Below the pieces are notes generated by a model, which had not been told where the DNA came from, searched no databases, and worked only from the letters and a program-made list of their open reading frames with translations. Shown here in pieces: positions 34,711 to 46,618 of a stretch of 64,000 nt of DNA. The stretch spans positions 18,109,134 to 18,173,133 of the forward strand of contig CM033401.1 in NCBI GenBank assembly GCA_019426215.1. Reading direction: 5' to 3'. The stretch's first letter is position 1. Every line of letters starts with the position of its first letter. The DNA is from Buddleja alternifolia. Lineage: Eukaryota > Streptophyta > Magnoliopsida > Lamiales > Scrophulariaceae. The position numbers and the translations under genes are program-made.

Positions 34711-36099
34711 GCAAAACAACTCGGCCGCCTCCTCCCCTCCCCCCCATTTCATCTCTCTCTCTCTCTCTCGATTCCCCCCAAAAGCTCGGCACCGCCACCG
34801 CCACCGCCGCCGCCACCACCACCACCCCCCCTTTTCGTCTCTCTTTCTCTCTACTCTCTCGATCTCTCTCTCTCTCAATATATATATAAACAAAGAGTAA
34901 TCGTCCACCGCCGCCGCCACCACCACAACCACATACCGGCGCCGTCTCTACCACCACCGCCACCGTAAGCTTCTTCTCTCGCTCTATCTCTTTCTATATA
35001 TATATATATGTGTATATTTATATGTATATGTTCTCTGTCTCTCTCTCTCTATATATATATATAACTCTCTCTATATATATATATATATAACTCTCTCTCT
35101 ATATATATATATATAACTCTCTCTCTATAGCACTACCGCCGCCGCCACCACCATCATTTTAGTTTGTGCGAATTTGGGGTAACTTTTTTAGATATATATA
35201 TATATATATAGATAGATAGAGAGAGAGAGAGTTTGTGCTATGTGTCTCGGGTTTGTACTATAAATTGGAAATTTCTCCTTAAATGTAATGGGTTTATGCT
35301 ATGTGTCTGTGTTTGTGCGAATTTGGGGTAACTTTTTTAGATAAATATGAGGAAAATTTTGTGGTATAAGTAATTCTTGAGAATTGCCTATTTTTTGTGG
35401 AAAATTTAGGAGAAATAGGGACTTGCCTGAATTTAAGGTTAATTTGGGTTAGCTGGGGGTTAATTACGTTTAATTTGGAATTAAATTGTGGTTTAGGGTA
35501 CATTGATCCAACTAGTGATCAATTTTTATACTTAGTTGCTGGAAATGTGATGCTTTATTTGTAGTTTTATGTGACTTATGTGATCCAACTGATGATCAAT
35601 ATTTGTAGTTGCTGGAAATACGATGTTTTATGTGATCCAACTGGTGATCAATATTTATACTTAGTTGCTAGAAATATAATGCTTTATTTGTAGTTTTATG
35701 TGAATTATGTGATCCAACTAGTGATCAATATTTGTAGTTTTTGGAAATATGATGCTTTATGTGATCCAACTGCTGATCAATATTTTCGTATAGTGAGATC
35801 AAAATTTTGGGTTTGTTGTGGGTGATAGATCAGAATGTTGGGTTTGTTGTGGTTGAAAGATCCGAATTTTGTTGGTTGCAAGTTTAGGGGAAGGATTGAT
35901 CGAGAACTTGGTACAAATTTTGCACCGTTACCCTGCCAAATTTTTTCTAGAATAATGGGAATGAATCTAACTTCTAATTTATTACTTCTATTTTAAAATT
36001 ATTACTGCCAAATGAATCTGCCAAATTTATTACTTCTAATTTAAAATTATGTTGTTGGTATATGAATCTAACTTCTGTATTTTTGGCTTTTGTAGGTCG
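34711..36099. other. 5' region of the CACTA gene: CT- and CCG-rich, microsatellites
   Basis: CT runs and CCGCCG/CCACCACC runs (34740-34970) are followed by (TA)n and (CT)n microsatellites (34990-35230). Then come four imperfect repeats of GTGATCCAACTGATGATCAA-like sequence (35500-35785). ORFs on the - strand over 34676-34963 are low-complexity artefacts. A CT/CCG-rich 5' UTR followed by an intron ending TTTTGTAG (36095) fits the gene that begins at 36100. Confidence 0.7.
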
Positions 36100-39000
36100 A
36101 TGGCTTCATATCTTGTTGGAAGTTCTCCCGAGGAGGATGGACGTGGAGCAGACAGACATGCTGAAATGGAGATACGAAGAGGTGTCACGGCTATGAGAAA
36201 AGTCATCAATGCTAGAAGTAAAGGCATAAGGCTATCTGTCAGCTGGAATGACAGAGGCCAAACAGTTGACCCAAACAAATCAACACTTGTTGGTTATATA
36301 GGAGTCCTGGCTCGGCAGAAGGTGCTGATTACCATCAGTGATTGGCGACAAGTCCCGGCACCAACAAAAAGAGCAATTTGGGATGAAATAGCGGTAATTT
36401 GGATATTAACATGTTTCTAATTGCTAATGTATTTTTTGTTGATTTAAATTTCTCTAAATTATAATTTCATATATACTTTGTTGTTTGTTTTTTATAGTTG
36501 TCATTTGATATTGAGGAAAGTAGAAAAAAGTACGTACTAGCAGAAGTTGGGAAGCAAGCACGTAACTTCAGGAGCTCCTTAAGTAGAGTGTGGGTACGGG
36601 ATGATGATGGGAACATTAATTACAACCTACCCTCACAATATGAGATACCTCAAGCTAATTGGACGGCATTTTTAGATATTCGCCTAAGTGAAGAGTTCGA
36701 GGTAGTCATTTTAATTTACGGTTTAATTTGTCGGTTATTGCGTTCATATTTAACTAATACATTAACTAGTGCTTTGATTATGTAATAAACAGCAACTAAG
36801 TAGCAAAAACCAGGGAAGAGCGAAGGAACCTGAATATCCTTACAGAAAATCACGTGTTGGACATGCTCTTGTGGAGCAAATTGAGGTACGTAGTTCATTT
36901 AACAGTGAATCCTTACAATTTATTTAATAAAAATTCCTTGTTATTAAATATGTAGTTTTTAATCAAAATATAGATGAAGAAAAGAAGGAATGCGGGGTTC
37001 AATTGCACAGATGTGACACGAGCACTCGTTTGAAGGATTGCGCGTTCCGATAAAAAGAATGAAATTGATAACATCAATGTTAGAAAAGTAGTGAATGAAA
37101 TGGTGAGTTATTTGCTATTTTAGCGCTATAATGTGTTGTATGTTTGTTTTGAAATACTTTTGAAAGAACAAAGTCCATTAAGTTTTGTTATTTTTTAAAT
37201 GTATTATTACAGGAGAGCATTTCACAAGAGAGTACTAGCCATAGTGGAAACGAGAGGAGTCGGGATGATCTATTGGTTAAAGCTCTTAAAAAGAAGAAGC
37301 ATCTAGGTTGCGTTAAGGGTGTTGGCTTTGGGGTGTCACAAAGAGAGTACTAGGATCCAAAGACTTCTAAAGATATGGAGATCGAAAGCTTAGGAAGCAT
37401 GGTGAAAGGCCACACCAAATCACTATCCTCCTTGCAACGCGAGGTTGATAAAATGTGGGCGTCTAGGTCGCGTCAGCCACATGAAGATGAGGTGATTTTT
37501 TTGAAAGATAGCTGCCCAGAACCAGTTAAGATGCTTCCTGAGGTAATGATCTGAACTTGTTTAGTGATCATGTAACTTGCAACTCTCTATTTCTGTAAAT
37601 CACACAAAACTTTCTAATATAATGCTGTGTATATATATATATATATATGTGTGTGTAGGTTAAGGCGCCGTGTCAATTAGCACTTTCATTACCGTCATAT
37701 CGTGTGGTGGCTAAAGGATATATGTTCAATCGACAATATGATAGAACACTTCACAACCGTCCATTACTCACCAACCTTGTGAAAGTTTGCATTGACACTG
37801 CAGTTGAGGAGGATACACCCCTACCCGTCCCTCTCGATGATGAAGTGATCACCATTTCTGATGCTTTGGGTACCTATGTTGCTTGGCCTATGAGTCTTGT
37901 CATTGTCACTGATGCATCGGTATGTAATTAATAGCTAGCCATTAATAAATTATAACAATTGTTTAAGGTTACTAAATATACTTTGGTGTGTAACATTTAC
38001 GTTTTGTTTTCTTTGCTTGAATAGTGTCTTCGACCATCCAAATCATTTGGAAAACAGAAATCAGGGACATCCAAGCACTCAGTTGTCAACCCAAGACCTC
38101 CAGCGGCCAAGCCTGCACATGAAGGTGACAGATGTGAAGACCTTGTACTAGTTGGACTCCCTAAGGACCTTTTAATTCTTGGAAAGTACATGAAGAGGAT
38201 GTCTATTGATGACCAGATCACTATAGACTTCGAGGAAAGAATTATGAATCCTGAATTCCAAGAGTTTATTGGGAGGGAGGATATCTGTCACCTTTTGCGT
38301 CAAGAAGAGATAGGAGCCTCTCTCATTGAAGAGCACATAAAGTAAATTTTTTAATTATTTTATTGCATCTGAACTATAATTATTTTCATTACTCAAAATT
38401 TATTTTATGCTCAATTTAGGTTTTTGTGGATTAATTACGTGGTCCCTGAATGGAAAGATGGTCTTTTTGGGTTCCTTATCAGGTACTCAGCAAATTGAAC
38501 AAGTGCAGTTCATAGCAAATGCTATGATAGAGAGTGCACAAATGAATAAGTTATTTCTTGCACCTTACAACACCGGATGAGCTACTAAAGATCCAACTTT
38601 AATTTGTAAAACTTGTTATGCAAAACAAATTTTGAACTTATCTTTTGAATGCTTTATAGGGGACAATAGTTGTTGCTTGTGATTGATCCATTTTAAGAGG
38701 TCATTTACTATGTGGGTTCTTTGCATGGTGATCCGGATAACCAATTTGACATGAAAGAAAAAAATCAATCAGTAAGTTTTTCATTCAATCAATGTATCCA
38801 TTATATTTAATATTATTTTTAAAGTGTATATTTCCTCCTAGGTTTCACATATTTGCTTGTTTTTGACATATTTTCTTGTTTTTTGTATTTTTTTTATAGG
38901 GTTGTGCTCATATTTCATGCAAATCACAACAACCAATTCAAGAAATCCAAAAACAAGGCCTGTAAATGAATTAGAATAAAGGTTAGTATTTTCTAGTTTC

Positions 39001-39152
39001 AAGAGATTATTCATATAAAAGTTAGTTTTCTAATACAGCTTTGATTACTTTTGTAGTGCCCCCGGCAGACAAACGACGTAGATTGTGGCTACTTCGCTAT
39101 GAGATTCATGAAAAAGATTATTAGCCACGGAGAATCTACAATCCCAACAATA
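36100..39152 (+). pseudogene. CACTA TNP1-like gene (Ptta/EnSpm domain) with Ulp1-like C-terminus, several stops
   Basis: Exons deduced from GT..AG borders and unbroken homology: 36100-36393, 36498-36701, 36793-36885, 36974-37102, 37213-37542, 37659-37919, 38025-38341, and further pieces to about 39152. Exons 1-3 hold the plant transposase (Ptta/En/Spm) pattern: PTKRAIWDEIA, RNFRSSLSRVWV, QANWTAFLDIRLSEEF, YPYRKSRVGHALVEQ. The end shows CPRQTNDVDCGYFAMRFMKK, the QxxxxxCGxxxMRFM motif around the catalytic Cys of Ulp1/SUMO-protease-like domains. Stops at 37031 (TGA) and near 37352 (TAG), and stops in the later exons, mark it as decayed. The accessory protein of active CACTA elements binds subterminal repeats; whether this one did is inference. 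Confidence 0.75.
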
Positions 39153-39624
39153 GTATGCATAATCCTAAAACTTAATTTCTTTCCCTTTTGAAATTATTAA
39201 ACCTTTGGTAGGTAACTGAAACAGCAATTGGGTTTGCAATATCTATATATATCTTTTAGTACTTTCATGATTGTCGATGCTCCTTCTACACTCAAGTGCA
39301 AATTGATGAAGTATACTGCGAAGTGGCACAATACATTATCGAATGCAATTAGAAATTGGGTAATGTATTTTTTGTAAATTGTGGCTTGATTTGTTGTATT
39401 TAAACTGTAATTAATTTAATTAGTTGATTGTAAACACGTGATCATTTGTTGGAGATTATACAATTTTGTTGTTGGAGGAAAGAATTGGTTATATTGAAGT
39501 TTTGAGTTTTTGTTGTTTCTGTTGAATTTGTTGTACTGTGCAGCTGGTTTGTTGTATTGATTTATTTAATCTGTTGAATCTGTTGTACAGGAAGGTTGCA
39601 AACTAGTAGGAGGGGGATAAAAAA

Positions 39625-39837
39625 AAATACCCCTATTACAGTGGTTATAACGTGAACCGCTGTATTAGGGTCCCCTATTACAGCAATTATTATTATAACC
39701 GATGTGATAGGGGACCTTATCACAGCGGTTTGTAACCGCTGTAATAGGCCTAAACCCTATTATAGTGGTGCCTATTACAACTGTTAAAACTGCTGTAATT
39801 GGAAAAAAAACCGTTGTAATAGGCGTTTTTGGTAGTA
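39625..39837. repeat. Right subterminal repeats of the CACTA element
   Basis: CCCCTATTACAGTGG, GTGAACCGCTGTATTAGGG, TTATCACAGCGGTT and AACCGCTGTAATAGGCC occur in tandem and inverted, mirroring the left end. They end in the complement of TACTACCAAAAACGCC. Confidence 0.85.
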
Positions 39838-39840
39838 GTA

Positions 39841-41088
39841 GCATGCGATGTGTTTTAGCTTAAGTTTAGGGAAGGAGTGTAAATTTTTGCTTGTATGAAA
39901 AATAAAAAAATCAAGTATAAATAAAAAAAATTTAGTCCTTCCAATTGATACATTGAAATTGATTAACTTGGAAAAAAATGGCATGAATTCTATGAATAAT
40001 TTGAATTTAATGCAAAATATGTATCTTTGAAATTGCTCGTGGAGACCCTAGACTAGAATTGATTTCCTTAAATGATTCAAAATGCACATAAGTCGAGGGT
40101 AGAGGAGTTGAGAGGATAACCATCTTGAGACACTTACGGAATTTTTCCAGGAAATATTGGCTTAGATTTCTCATAAGGTTATAAGATGATTAGTTAATTT
40201 TGTATGCTTAATAATTAATGAAAAAGGTTGAATTTTGGTATGACCAAAAGTGGTTTGCCTAATATGTATTGGAGGTGAAAGTTCCATGCCTATATACTAT
40301 ACTATTATGCTAATTTGAGCTAAGCTCAAGCCAAAAGAAGTTTAATTATTGAAAGATCTAGTTTTATTTCGTGGCCTTTGACACTCGAGTAATTAAATTC
40401 TTAGGAGTATCTCTACACTGAATGTCCTAAAAATATCTAGTTTGAGAGTCATTGATCTAAAGCTTGATACATAGGTACCATAGAAGCCTAATGGAATAAA
40501 ACATTGCACATGATCTAGCCTTAATGAATTTAAATGGAAAGTTTCATATGAGTTTAAAAGTTTGAATGCTTGAGTAATGGAATTTAATTGACTGTGGAGT
40601 TTTCTATGATTCTTGTGCTTTGTGTTTGATCGAAAGTTGATAGGTATGGGATTACTGTCCAAAAATTGATAAGAATGTCTCTCGACTATAATGTCTTAAA
40701 TTTATTTTTACTACACCCTATGGAGTCTTTTCGAGTATTAGTGTCACATGAGCAAAATTATTTGATATGTATATATATTTTTGAGCTTTAAAAGGATGAT
40801 TTTGTGCCATTGGTTCATGTTAATTATGTTGATATGTGTTGATTTGGTTGGGATTGAAAATTTGTTAGATTTTGTGGGTATATCATCTGCAAACCCTCAC
40901 GAGACTATAACTCGTCCTTTTTGGGAAACTAAAAGGTTCAAAGGCTTATTGCACATGCTAAGTGTAATCGTTTATTCCAAGAAAGTGATTTTATTTTTTT
41001 TGTTATCTCTTTCTTTTTTGTGAAGTTCGGATTGGAATTTTATGATTATCATTGCTCAAGGGCGATCAATGCCTAAGTTTGGGGGTGT
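39841..41088 (+). other. Athila 3' non-coding tail
   Basis: No gene. The sequence is the counterpart, in the opposite orientation, of the nested relative's tail (24046-25400). Shared landmarks include GAGACACTTACGGAATTTTT-type sequence, the TTTATTTCGTGGCCTTTGAC block, and the final purine tract TAAGTTTGGGGGTGT just before the LTR at 41089. Confidence 0.85.
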
Positions 41089-42307
41089 TGATAGAGTCGG
41101 AATTTAAGTGGTTCAGTCGGATGAAATTGCATGATTTGTGTTCAATTATATGTAATTTTCGATATTTGAGTACAGGTATAAGTTATTGCAATTAAGGGAA
41201 ACGAGAAATAAAGTGCATGAGTAGTGGAAGAATCCAAGAAGTCAGAGTCCAACGTTCGAACGTGAGAGAGATTACGCACAGACGTGAAGTAGTTCAAAGC
41301 CCGAACGTTATGAGTGTCCAACGTCCTAACGCCAAGCAATTCAACGTTAGAACGTGAGTCCTACCAGATCAGTTTTCACGTTTTAAACGTCTGATTCAAA
41401 GTGGGGTCTGTCTAATAATTGATATAAAAGAGACGAGACGAAACACAACGAAAAAAAGGCCAACTTCAGCAGCCCTAATTCAAGACTTCGAGAGCAAAAA
41501 GAAGAAAAACCACAAGAATTCATCTTCAACAATAGGGAGTTCATTACATTAGAAAATAATTTGTCTATGAATATTTATTGTTATTCTTATTTACTTTTCT
41601 TAGTATTATGAACTAATTATGTTAGACTAAGGCCAGATTTATGATGATTGATATATAAAAATTGTTATTCAAGTTAATTTTGATGCTGCTATGTGATATT
41701 ATTTATGTGCTTTTACTCCATTCATATGCTTGATCACCATAATTATGCTATTTTGCCTAGTTTTTCTGTTCGGGAGAAAGCAAATTAGGTTGCAAAAGAA
41801 ATCATAATATCATCTAAGTTAGTAGATGTTAGGGATAGCTACATACTCTGGATGCTGTTAGCCGAGTTTATTTGGAGGGATAAATCTGAATAAATTTGGG
41901 GAAAATTCTAGTTCTTAATGCATGCAGTACAGATTGCTACAACCAATCTAGTATAGGTTATCATGAGCGAGGGATCTGCGTGATAATACTCTTAAGAAAT
42001 TTTCCACCATAGCAACATTAGTCTAATAACTTGAAGAACAACATTTATATAGATACAAGTAAATCTGTGCCATTGCATGTGTCTTAGTCGTTTTCTCATA
42101 TAATTTTATCTTTTTACCTCATAATCATTATTAATTAGTTTAGTTGCATTTAGTTATTATTAAATTTTGTTTAGTTCTTGCTGTAAATTCTTGCAAAATT
42201 GAAATACAAGTCTCTGTGGTTTCGACATCCCGGACTTAATTGTCCACTTTATTACTACACAAGATCAGTCCTCTTGCTATAAAAATACGTAGAGTTCTAC
42301 CATGTGT
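41089..42307 (+). repeat. 3' LTR of the Athila-type element
   Basis: It opens TGATAGAGTCGG after the purine tract and carries TATAAAA at 41423-41429. It holds AACGTTCGAACGTGAG near 41251 and ends before the duplication GTCGC (42308-42312). The last bases are CTACCATGTGT instead of CTACCGTGCCA in the 5' LTR, so the terminal CA has mutated. Confidence 0.9.
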
Positions 42308-42312
42308 GTCGC

Positions 42313-42526
42313 GAATCAAGATTGAAAGGAAAAAAAATAAAAGATTAAATATAAAATAATTATGAAAATGTAAAATAAGATGGAAATAGATGTACTGTAA
42401 TATTGTAAAAGACAAATAGTATTTTTGTCCTGACAGAAAAGTTTGACCATTATAAACATATGGGGAGGCATTAAGTATAATTTCAAAATGAAAGGGTGGT
42501 TAATTGATTTTTTTTTTTTCGCAAGA
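42313..42526. other. Spacer between the Athila element and the MULE-like element
   Basis: About 215 bp of AT-rich DNA with no ORF or recognisable repeat. Confidence 0.7.
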
Positions 42527-42989
42527 TGATCTTTTAAGGGAAAATTAGTAGAAAATCCCTAAACCCTCTTAAAAGTTAAAAATTAGTCCCTAAGCATAAA
42601 TTTGAAGTCTGCACTCCCTAATTCATGTTGCAAATTGGGATTCACTCCCTAGGGACCTAAAAAGACTAAAATGCCCTTACTATATTAATTTTTTAATCAA
42701 CTTCTTCTTCTCCTTTTTTTTTTGGCTGAACTTCTCTCCTTCTCTTCCTCTCTTTTTCCCTTTTCCACTTCACCACAAATTCGATTATATAAACTTTTTT
42801 GGCAATTGAAATTGTTCAAAGGTGATACCATTTTATTCTCCGTGATAAAATGAACAAATTAAGATCCATATTACCTTATATTTCGAGTACAAAATTTTTA
42901 TTTTTTCTGAACTTCATATGTACAGCTATTGAAGTATCGATAAGACACGTACGACGTATGTTTTGTGCATAGTTGACGTATTTTCATAT

Positions 42990-43860
42990 GATAAGTTGAC
43001 AGATTTGCACGATCTCACGAAAAGGTCCATAACACATTGTAGGATGCTCGGAATCATAAACCGCTTTTTTCATCTGAAAATAGACACATAGAGCTTTCAG
43101 AAATAGTATGATACATTATCAATAAACATTCCATATGAAATAATTTTATCTTCAAACGTAAGCTAAAATTTATAGACAGTTTTGCGCGACTTCACGAGAA
43201 AGTCCATAACTCACTGTACGATGGTCAGAATCATATGATTTTTTTTTATTTAAAGTGAACACATAGAGATTTTGGAAAATGGTAGATAAATTATCAAGAA
43301 ATCTGTAGTATGAAACAGTTTTTCCTTCAAACATAACCTAAAATTTGTTAACAGTTTTGCACGACTTTACGAGAAATACCATAACGCACTGTACGTTGCT
43401 CGGTATCATAAACCATTTTCACTTTCAAGGTAGACACATAGAGTTTTCTAAAAATGTATGATACATTATCAAAAAATGTCTAGTATGAATCAGTTTTTCC
43501 TTCAAACATAATTTAAAATTTCTTAACTATTTTGCGCGACTTCACGAGAAAGTCTATAACGCATTGTACGATTTTCGAAATCATAAACCCCTTTTTTTGT
43601 TTCGAAGTAGACACAAAAGAATTTCTAAAAATGTATGACACACTATCAAAAAACATTTAGTATGAAACAATGTTTTCTTCAAACATATAGACAGTTTTGC
43701 GTAACTTCACGAAAATGTCCATAACGAACTGTACGATACTCGAAATAATAAAATATTTTTTTCTTTGAAAATTAAACACATGGGGCTTTCTAAAAATATA
43801 TGACACATTATCATGAAATGTCTAGAACTAAACAGTTTTTCCATCAAATGTAAGTTAAAT
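42990..43860 (+). repeat. About 177-bp tandem repeat, five copies, + orientation
   Basis: Copies start near 42994, 43173, 43348, 43524 and 43688 with TTTTGCGCGACTTCACGAGA-like sequence. Each continues through CCATAACGCACTGTACGAT, TCATAAACC, AGTAGACACATAGAG, ATGATACATTATCAAAAA and TTCCTTCAAACATAA. Copies have diverged by roughly 15-25%. Confidence 0.85.
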
Positions 43861-45400
43861 TTAATATGCATTCATCTGTCGATATTATGTACCAATACGT
43901 TATATTAAGTGTACCTATACGTCGATTGATAGACAATAATACGCCAATTGACCAGCATTCATACATCAATTTGAATGTACTAATACTTCATATTAAATGT
44001 ATTATTACGTCAATTGATAGACAACCATACGGTATTTCCAGAAAATAATACGTCAATTCACTTGCATTCATACGTCAATATTATGTATTAATACGTCATA
44101 TTAAGTGTGCATATACGTCGATTGATCGACAATAATACGTCAATTGACTAGCACTCATATGTCAATTTGAATGTACTAATACGTCATATTAATGTATTAT
44201 TACGTCAATTGATAGACAACCACACGTCATTTCTAGAAAATTATATGTCAATTAACTTGCAATCATACGTCAATATTATGTATTAATACATCATATTAAG
44301 TGTACCTATACGTCGATTAATAGACAATAATACCTCAATTGACTAGCACTCATACGCCAATTTGAATGTAATAATACGTCGTATTAAATGTATTATTACA
44401 TCTTTTGATAGACTTCCATACGTCAATATTATGTATTAATACGCCATATCAAGTGTACCTATACGTGGATTGATGAAAAAGAATACATCAATTGATAGAC
44501 AAACATACGTCAATTTGAAAGTACTTACATGTCACATTATTGTATTATTACGTCAATTGATAGACATACATACATCGAGTTTATGTATTCATACGTCATA
44601 TCAAGTGTACCAATACGTCGAATGATGAAAATAATAAGTCAATTTACTTGTATTCATACGTCAATTTCAATATACTGATACATCATATTTGAATGTATCC
44701 ATACGTCAATATTATTGCATTCATACGTCAATTTGAATGTACTAATACGCCATATTAATGCATTATTACATCAATTGATAGACTTCCATACGTCAATATT
44801 ATGTATTAATACATCATATCAAGTGTACCTACACGTGGATTGATGAAAAATAATATATCAATTGATAGACAAACATACATCAATTTGAAAGTACGAATAC
44901 GTCACATTAATGTATTATTACGTCAATTGATAGACATCCATACATCGAGTTTATGTATTCATACATCATATCAAGTGTACCCATACGTTGAATGATGAAA
45001 ATAATACGTCAAGTGGCTTGCATTCATATGTCAATTAGAATGTACGAGTATGTCATATTAATGTATTATTATGTTAATTGATAGACATCCATACAACCAT
45101 TTGAATGTACTAATACGTCATATCAATTGTACCTATATGTGAACTGATAGAAAGATATAAGTCGATATTATGTATTAGTACGTCATATCAAGTGTATCTA
45201 TGCGTCGATTGATGGAAAGTAATACGTCTATTAACTTGCATTCATACGTCAATTTGAATGTCAGCATACGTCAAATCAAGTGTACCTATACGACAATTGA
45301 TAGACATCCAAACGTTGATGTTATGTATTGATACGAAAACTAATACTAAATTGACTTGCAACCATACGTCGATTTATAGTAATACGAAAAGTGTCTACGC
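43861..45400 (+). repeat. 21-22-bp minisatellite built on TACGTCA, about 1.5 kb
   Basis: TACGTC recurs with striking regularity: seven consecutive spacings measured by hand in the 44060-44220 type unit were 21, 22, 22, 22, 22, 21 and 22 bp. The bases between cores vary (AATATTATGTATTAA, ATATTAAGTGTACCTA, GATTGATAGACAATAA), and about seven such subunits form a higher-order unit of some 150 bp. Degenerate cores (TACATC, TATGTC, TACGCC) keep the spacing. Confidence 0.85.
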
Positions 45401-45684
45401 ACATTATGTTTGTGAAATATGTATAATCATGTCTATAAATATCTCAAAACTATAAACATTTACACATAGAGTAAAGTGGAAACTAGTAGCAGTGTGGCTA
45501 CACATAGTCTTTGGTACACACATTACTAAGTCAAGTGATTACTAGTAATAGTGCCTACACACATTACGTTTCTGAAAGAAATGTAACATTATTGATTCAA
45601 CTCCTATGATCACAACATAAAATACTAGAAATTGATACATTTGTTCATAAAATACTTGTCCAAATATATTCACGTGTGTCAATG

Positions 45685-45738
45685 GATTTAGGGATTAGGG
45701 TTTAGGGTTTGGGGTTTGGGGTTTGGGGTTTGGGGTTT
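45685..45738 (+). repeat. Telomere-like tract, TTTAGGG then TTTGGGG units
   Basis: ATTTAGGGATTAGGGTTTAG runs into GGTTTGGGG units: about two TTTAGGG followed by four TTTGGGG. It is too short and internal to be a chromosome end. It lies between the + and inverted TACGTCA arrays. Confidence 0.85.
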
Positions 45739-45756
45739 AAGTTTTGTGGTTTGTGA

Positions 45757-46618
45757 CAAACCAAAGTACTATTACATATGAAAAATTGTATTGTAACAAC
45801 TAAAAGGATGTATTTAATAAATATAAAAGCCGTGTGTCAACATTGAAGATGACGTATTAGTTGTGAAGGAACGACGTATGTTTTTAGCATATCGACGTAT
45901 GTACATTGTCTAATGACGTATGAGGTCAATAAAATTGACGTATTAGTATATATAAATTATAAATTTCAAATGACGTATTTCAACAACAAACCGAAATACT
46001 ATTACATATGAAATATTGTATTGTAACAACTAAAAGAATGTATTTAATAAATATAAAACACGTAGGTCAACATTAAAGATGACGTAATAGTTGTGAAGGA
46101 ACGACGTACATTTTTAGCAAAACGACGTATGTACATTGTCTAATGACGTACGTGGTCAACAAAGTTGAGGTATTAGTATATATAAATTGTACATTTCAAA
46201 TGACGTATTTCAATAGCAAACCAAAGTACTATTATGTATGAAAACTTGTATTTTAGCAACTAAAAGGATGTATTTAATAAATATAAAAGCCCTATGTCAA
46301 CATTGAAGATGACATATTAGTTATGAAGGAACGACGTACGTTCTTAGCATAATGACGTATACATTTTCTAATGATGTATGTGGTCAACAAAGTTGACGTA
46401 TTAGTATATATAAATTATACATTTCAAATGACGTATTTCAACAATAAACCGAAGTACTATTACATATGAAATATTGTATTCTAACAACTAAAAGGATGTA
46501 TTTAATAAATATAAAAGACGTATGTCAACATTGAAGATGACGTATTAGTTGTGAAGGAACGACGTACGTTTTTAGCAAAACGACCTATGTACATTGTCTA
46601 ATGACCTACGTGGTCATA
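45757..46618 (-). repeat. TACGTCA minisatellite in inverted orientation, in about 230-bp higher-order units
   Basis: GACGTA cores recur at 22, 21, 21 and 22 bp (for example from 45849). They are arranged in three to four units of about 230 bp, each starting near CAAACCRAARTACTATTA (45757, 45984, 46218, 46446) and containing TGTATTTAATAAATATAAAA. Together with 43861-45400 this forms a large inverted arrangement around the telomere-like tract. Confidence 0.8.

Larger units (their letters stand above)
34549..39837 (+). mobile_element. CACTA/EnSpm-type DNA transposon, 5.3 kb, without tnp2 transposase
   Basis: GTA flanks both sides (34546-34548 and 39838-39840). The ends are inverted: TACTACTAAAAAAATAC on the left, and TACTACCAAAAACGCC as complement of the right. 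The canonical CACTAC start appears as TACTAC at both ends. Both subterminal regions are crowded with inverted copies of CCTATTACAGCGGTT / AACCGCTGTAATAGG, typical binding sites of the CACTA accessory protein. Inside is one multi-exon TNP1-like gene with a Ulp1-like C-terminus (36100-39152). The catalytic tnp2 transposase gene is absent, so this copy is non-autonomous. It lies in the Athila tail. Confidence 0.85.
14290..42307 (+). mobile_element. Athila-type Ty3/gypsy element, 28 kb including nested insertions
   Basis: LTRs at 14290-15501 and 41089-42307 are flanked by GTCGC on both sides. The primer site after the 5' LTR is a decayed tRNA-Asp type (TGGCGTCGTTGCTTGGGA), and the purine tract TAAGTTTGGGGGTGT precedes the 3' LTR. 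Gag, protease, RT, RNase H and integrase follow in gypsy order. After integrase there is an additional ORF and a long non-coding tail, as in Athila elements. All ORFs carry stops or shifts and the LTRs differ visibly, so it is the oldest insertion here. It hosts a copia solo LTR, two L2 solo LTRs, a MITE, a non-autonomous Athila relative and a CACTA element. Confidence 0.92.

Noticed and set aside
34676..34963. Gly/Val-rich ORFs on the - strand (95 and 74 codons)
   Set aside because: They are read from CT- and CCG-type simple repeats in the CACTA 5' region, with no domain or codon signature.
43861..45400. CRISPR-like array
   Set aside because: The repeats are 21-22 bp continuous units without unique spacers of fixed length, in plant nuclear DNA next to transposons.
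45685..45738. Possible chromosome end
   Set aside because: The tract is only about 50 bp and is embedded in a transposon.
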